From contig DATCMU010000040.1 in NCBI GenBank assembly GCA_036563245.1, positions 52,847-116,846 on the forward strand: 64,000 nucleotides of DNA, in the 5' to 3' direction. The notes beneath the pieces are model-generated. The model worked only from the letters and a program-made list of their open reading frames with translations, was not told where the DNA came from and did not search any database. The stretch's first letter is position 1, and every line of letters begins with the position of its first letter. Positions 63,738 through 64,000 of this stretch are shown here, piece by piece. Both the position numbers and the translations under genes were made by a program. The DNA comes from DATCMU01 sp036563245. Its GTDB lineage: Bacteria; Pseudomonadota; Alphaproteobacteria; Rhizobiales; Devosiaceae.

Positions 63738-64000
63738 TCAGCGCGGCTTCTTGCCGAAGCGTTTCACATACTCGTCGACGCCGCCGCTCGCCAGCGCATC
63801 GGCCTGGGCAATCCAGTCATCGCGTGTGATCCGTCCCTTGAAGGTCAGGCGCTGATCGACGCGCTCGATATCGTCAGGCGTGAATTTCGCAACCTGCTCG
63901 AAGCGTGTGATGCCGAGATCGTTCAATTCCTTTTCCAGCTTGGGTCCCACTCCGGAAATCATCTTGAGATCGTCGGCCTTGCCCTTGGGCGCCTTGAACA
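63738..64000 (-). CDS. nuoE: NADH-quinone oxidoreductase subunit E, C-terminal extension only (cut by right edge)
   Basis: Only the last 87 codons are in the window. They read in frame from the edge: a Lys/Ala/Pro linker (KAPKGKADDLK), then a helix-hairpin-helix-like domain (ISGVGPKLEKELNDLGITRF … FKGRITRDDWIAQADAL) and the tail KRFGKKPR. The [2Fe-2S] core lies outside. NuoE is inferred from the position just upstream of nuoF and because rhizobial NuoE proteins carry such a tail. By my count about 40 of 65 residues match the tail of RpsB in this window. Confidence 0.85.
   Translation of the reverse strand, partial: FKAPKGKADDLKMISGVGPKLEKELNDLGITRFEQVAKFTPDDIERVDQRLTFKGRITRDDWIAQADALASGGVDEYVKRFGKKPR

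Overview
The window is a GC-rich stretch of an alphaproteobacterial chromosome and almost entirely coding. Several conserved linkages point to the order Hyphomicrobiales (Rhizobiales): nuo–birA–RNase J–DUF1467–proS–lolC–lolD–dnaE; rpsB–tsf–pyrH–frr–uppS–cdsA–rseP–bamA–lpxD–fabZ–lpxA–lpxI–lpxB–gltA; gltX–comEC; lexA–moeA–moaC–trpC–trpD–trpG; and ftsB–pdhA–pdhB–pdhC–GDSL. The LexA operators are of the alphaproteobacterial type (GTTC-N7-GTTC). TrpE and TrpG are separate proteins, which argues against the families with a fused TrpEG (Rhizobium, Brucella). Something near Devosiaceae is only a guess. No mobile element, CRISPR array, rRNA or tRNA was recognised.

Layout. 1-10644 (minus): a GDSL hydrolase cut by the left edge, then (in reverse) the pyruvate dehydrogenase operon with a VOC protein and a yeast-type cytosine deaminase inserted between its subunit genes, ftsB, eno, a DUF4169 protein, pyrG, secG and tpiA. 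10711-19154 (plus): ppiD, trpE-trpG-trpD-trpC, moaC, moeA and lexA with a double LexA operator. 19155-23911 (plus): a small galactoside-catabolism cassette (dgoK, dgoA, SMP-30 lactonase, GH42 beta-galactosidase) wedged between lexA and comEC. 23880-28987: comEC (minus), then gltX and gltA (plus). 28984-42249 (minus): an envelope and translation block that runs, in transcription order, rpsB, tsf, pyrH, frr, uppS, cdsA, rseP, bamA, lpxD, fabZ, lpxA, lpxI, lpxB. 42255-49546 (minus): dnaE, a 32-residue membrane peptide behind a LexA box, lolD, lolC and proS. 49634-49808 (plus): a candidate small RNA. 49894-64000 (minus): DUF1467, RNase J, birA, and the complex I genes nuoN down to nuoE, which is cut by the right edge.

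How the genes work together. PDH, enolase, triosephosphate isomerase and citrate synthase cover lower glycolysis to the TCA entry; the dgo cassette feeds pyruvate and glyceraldehyde-3-phosphate into it; complex I uses the NADH. The lpx/fabZ/bamA/rseP/cdsA/uppS/lol genes build lipid A, phospholipid, the undecaprenyl carrier, outer-membrane proteins and lipoproteins.

The most interesting signals are: (1) an unannotated 32-aa single-helix peptide (45803-45901) behind a promoter whose spacer is a LexA box, a layout like SOS division inhibitors such as Caulobacter SidA; (2) the same roughly 65-residue helix-hairpin-helix tail on ribosomal protein S2 and on complex I NuoE; (3) an orphan plus-strand promoter and terminator between two minus-strand genes; (4) a strong terminator inside bamA–lpxD ending 12 nt before a start codon with no Shine-Dalgarno sequence; and (5) the absence of dxr from its usual place between cdsA and rseP.
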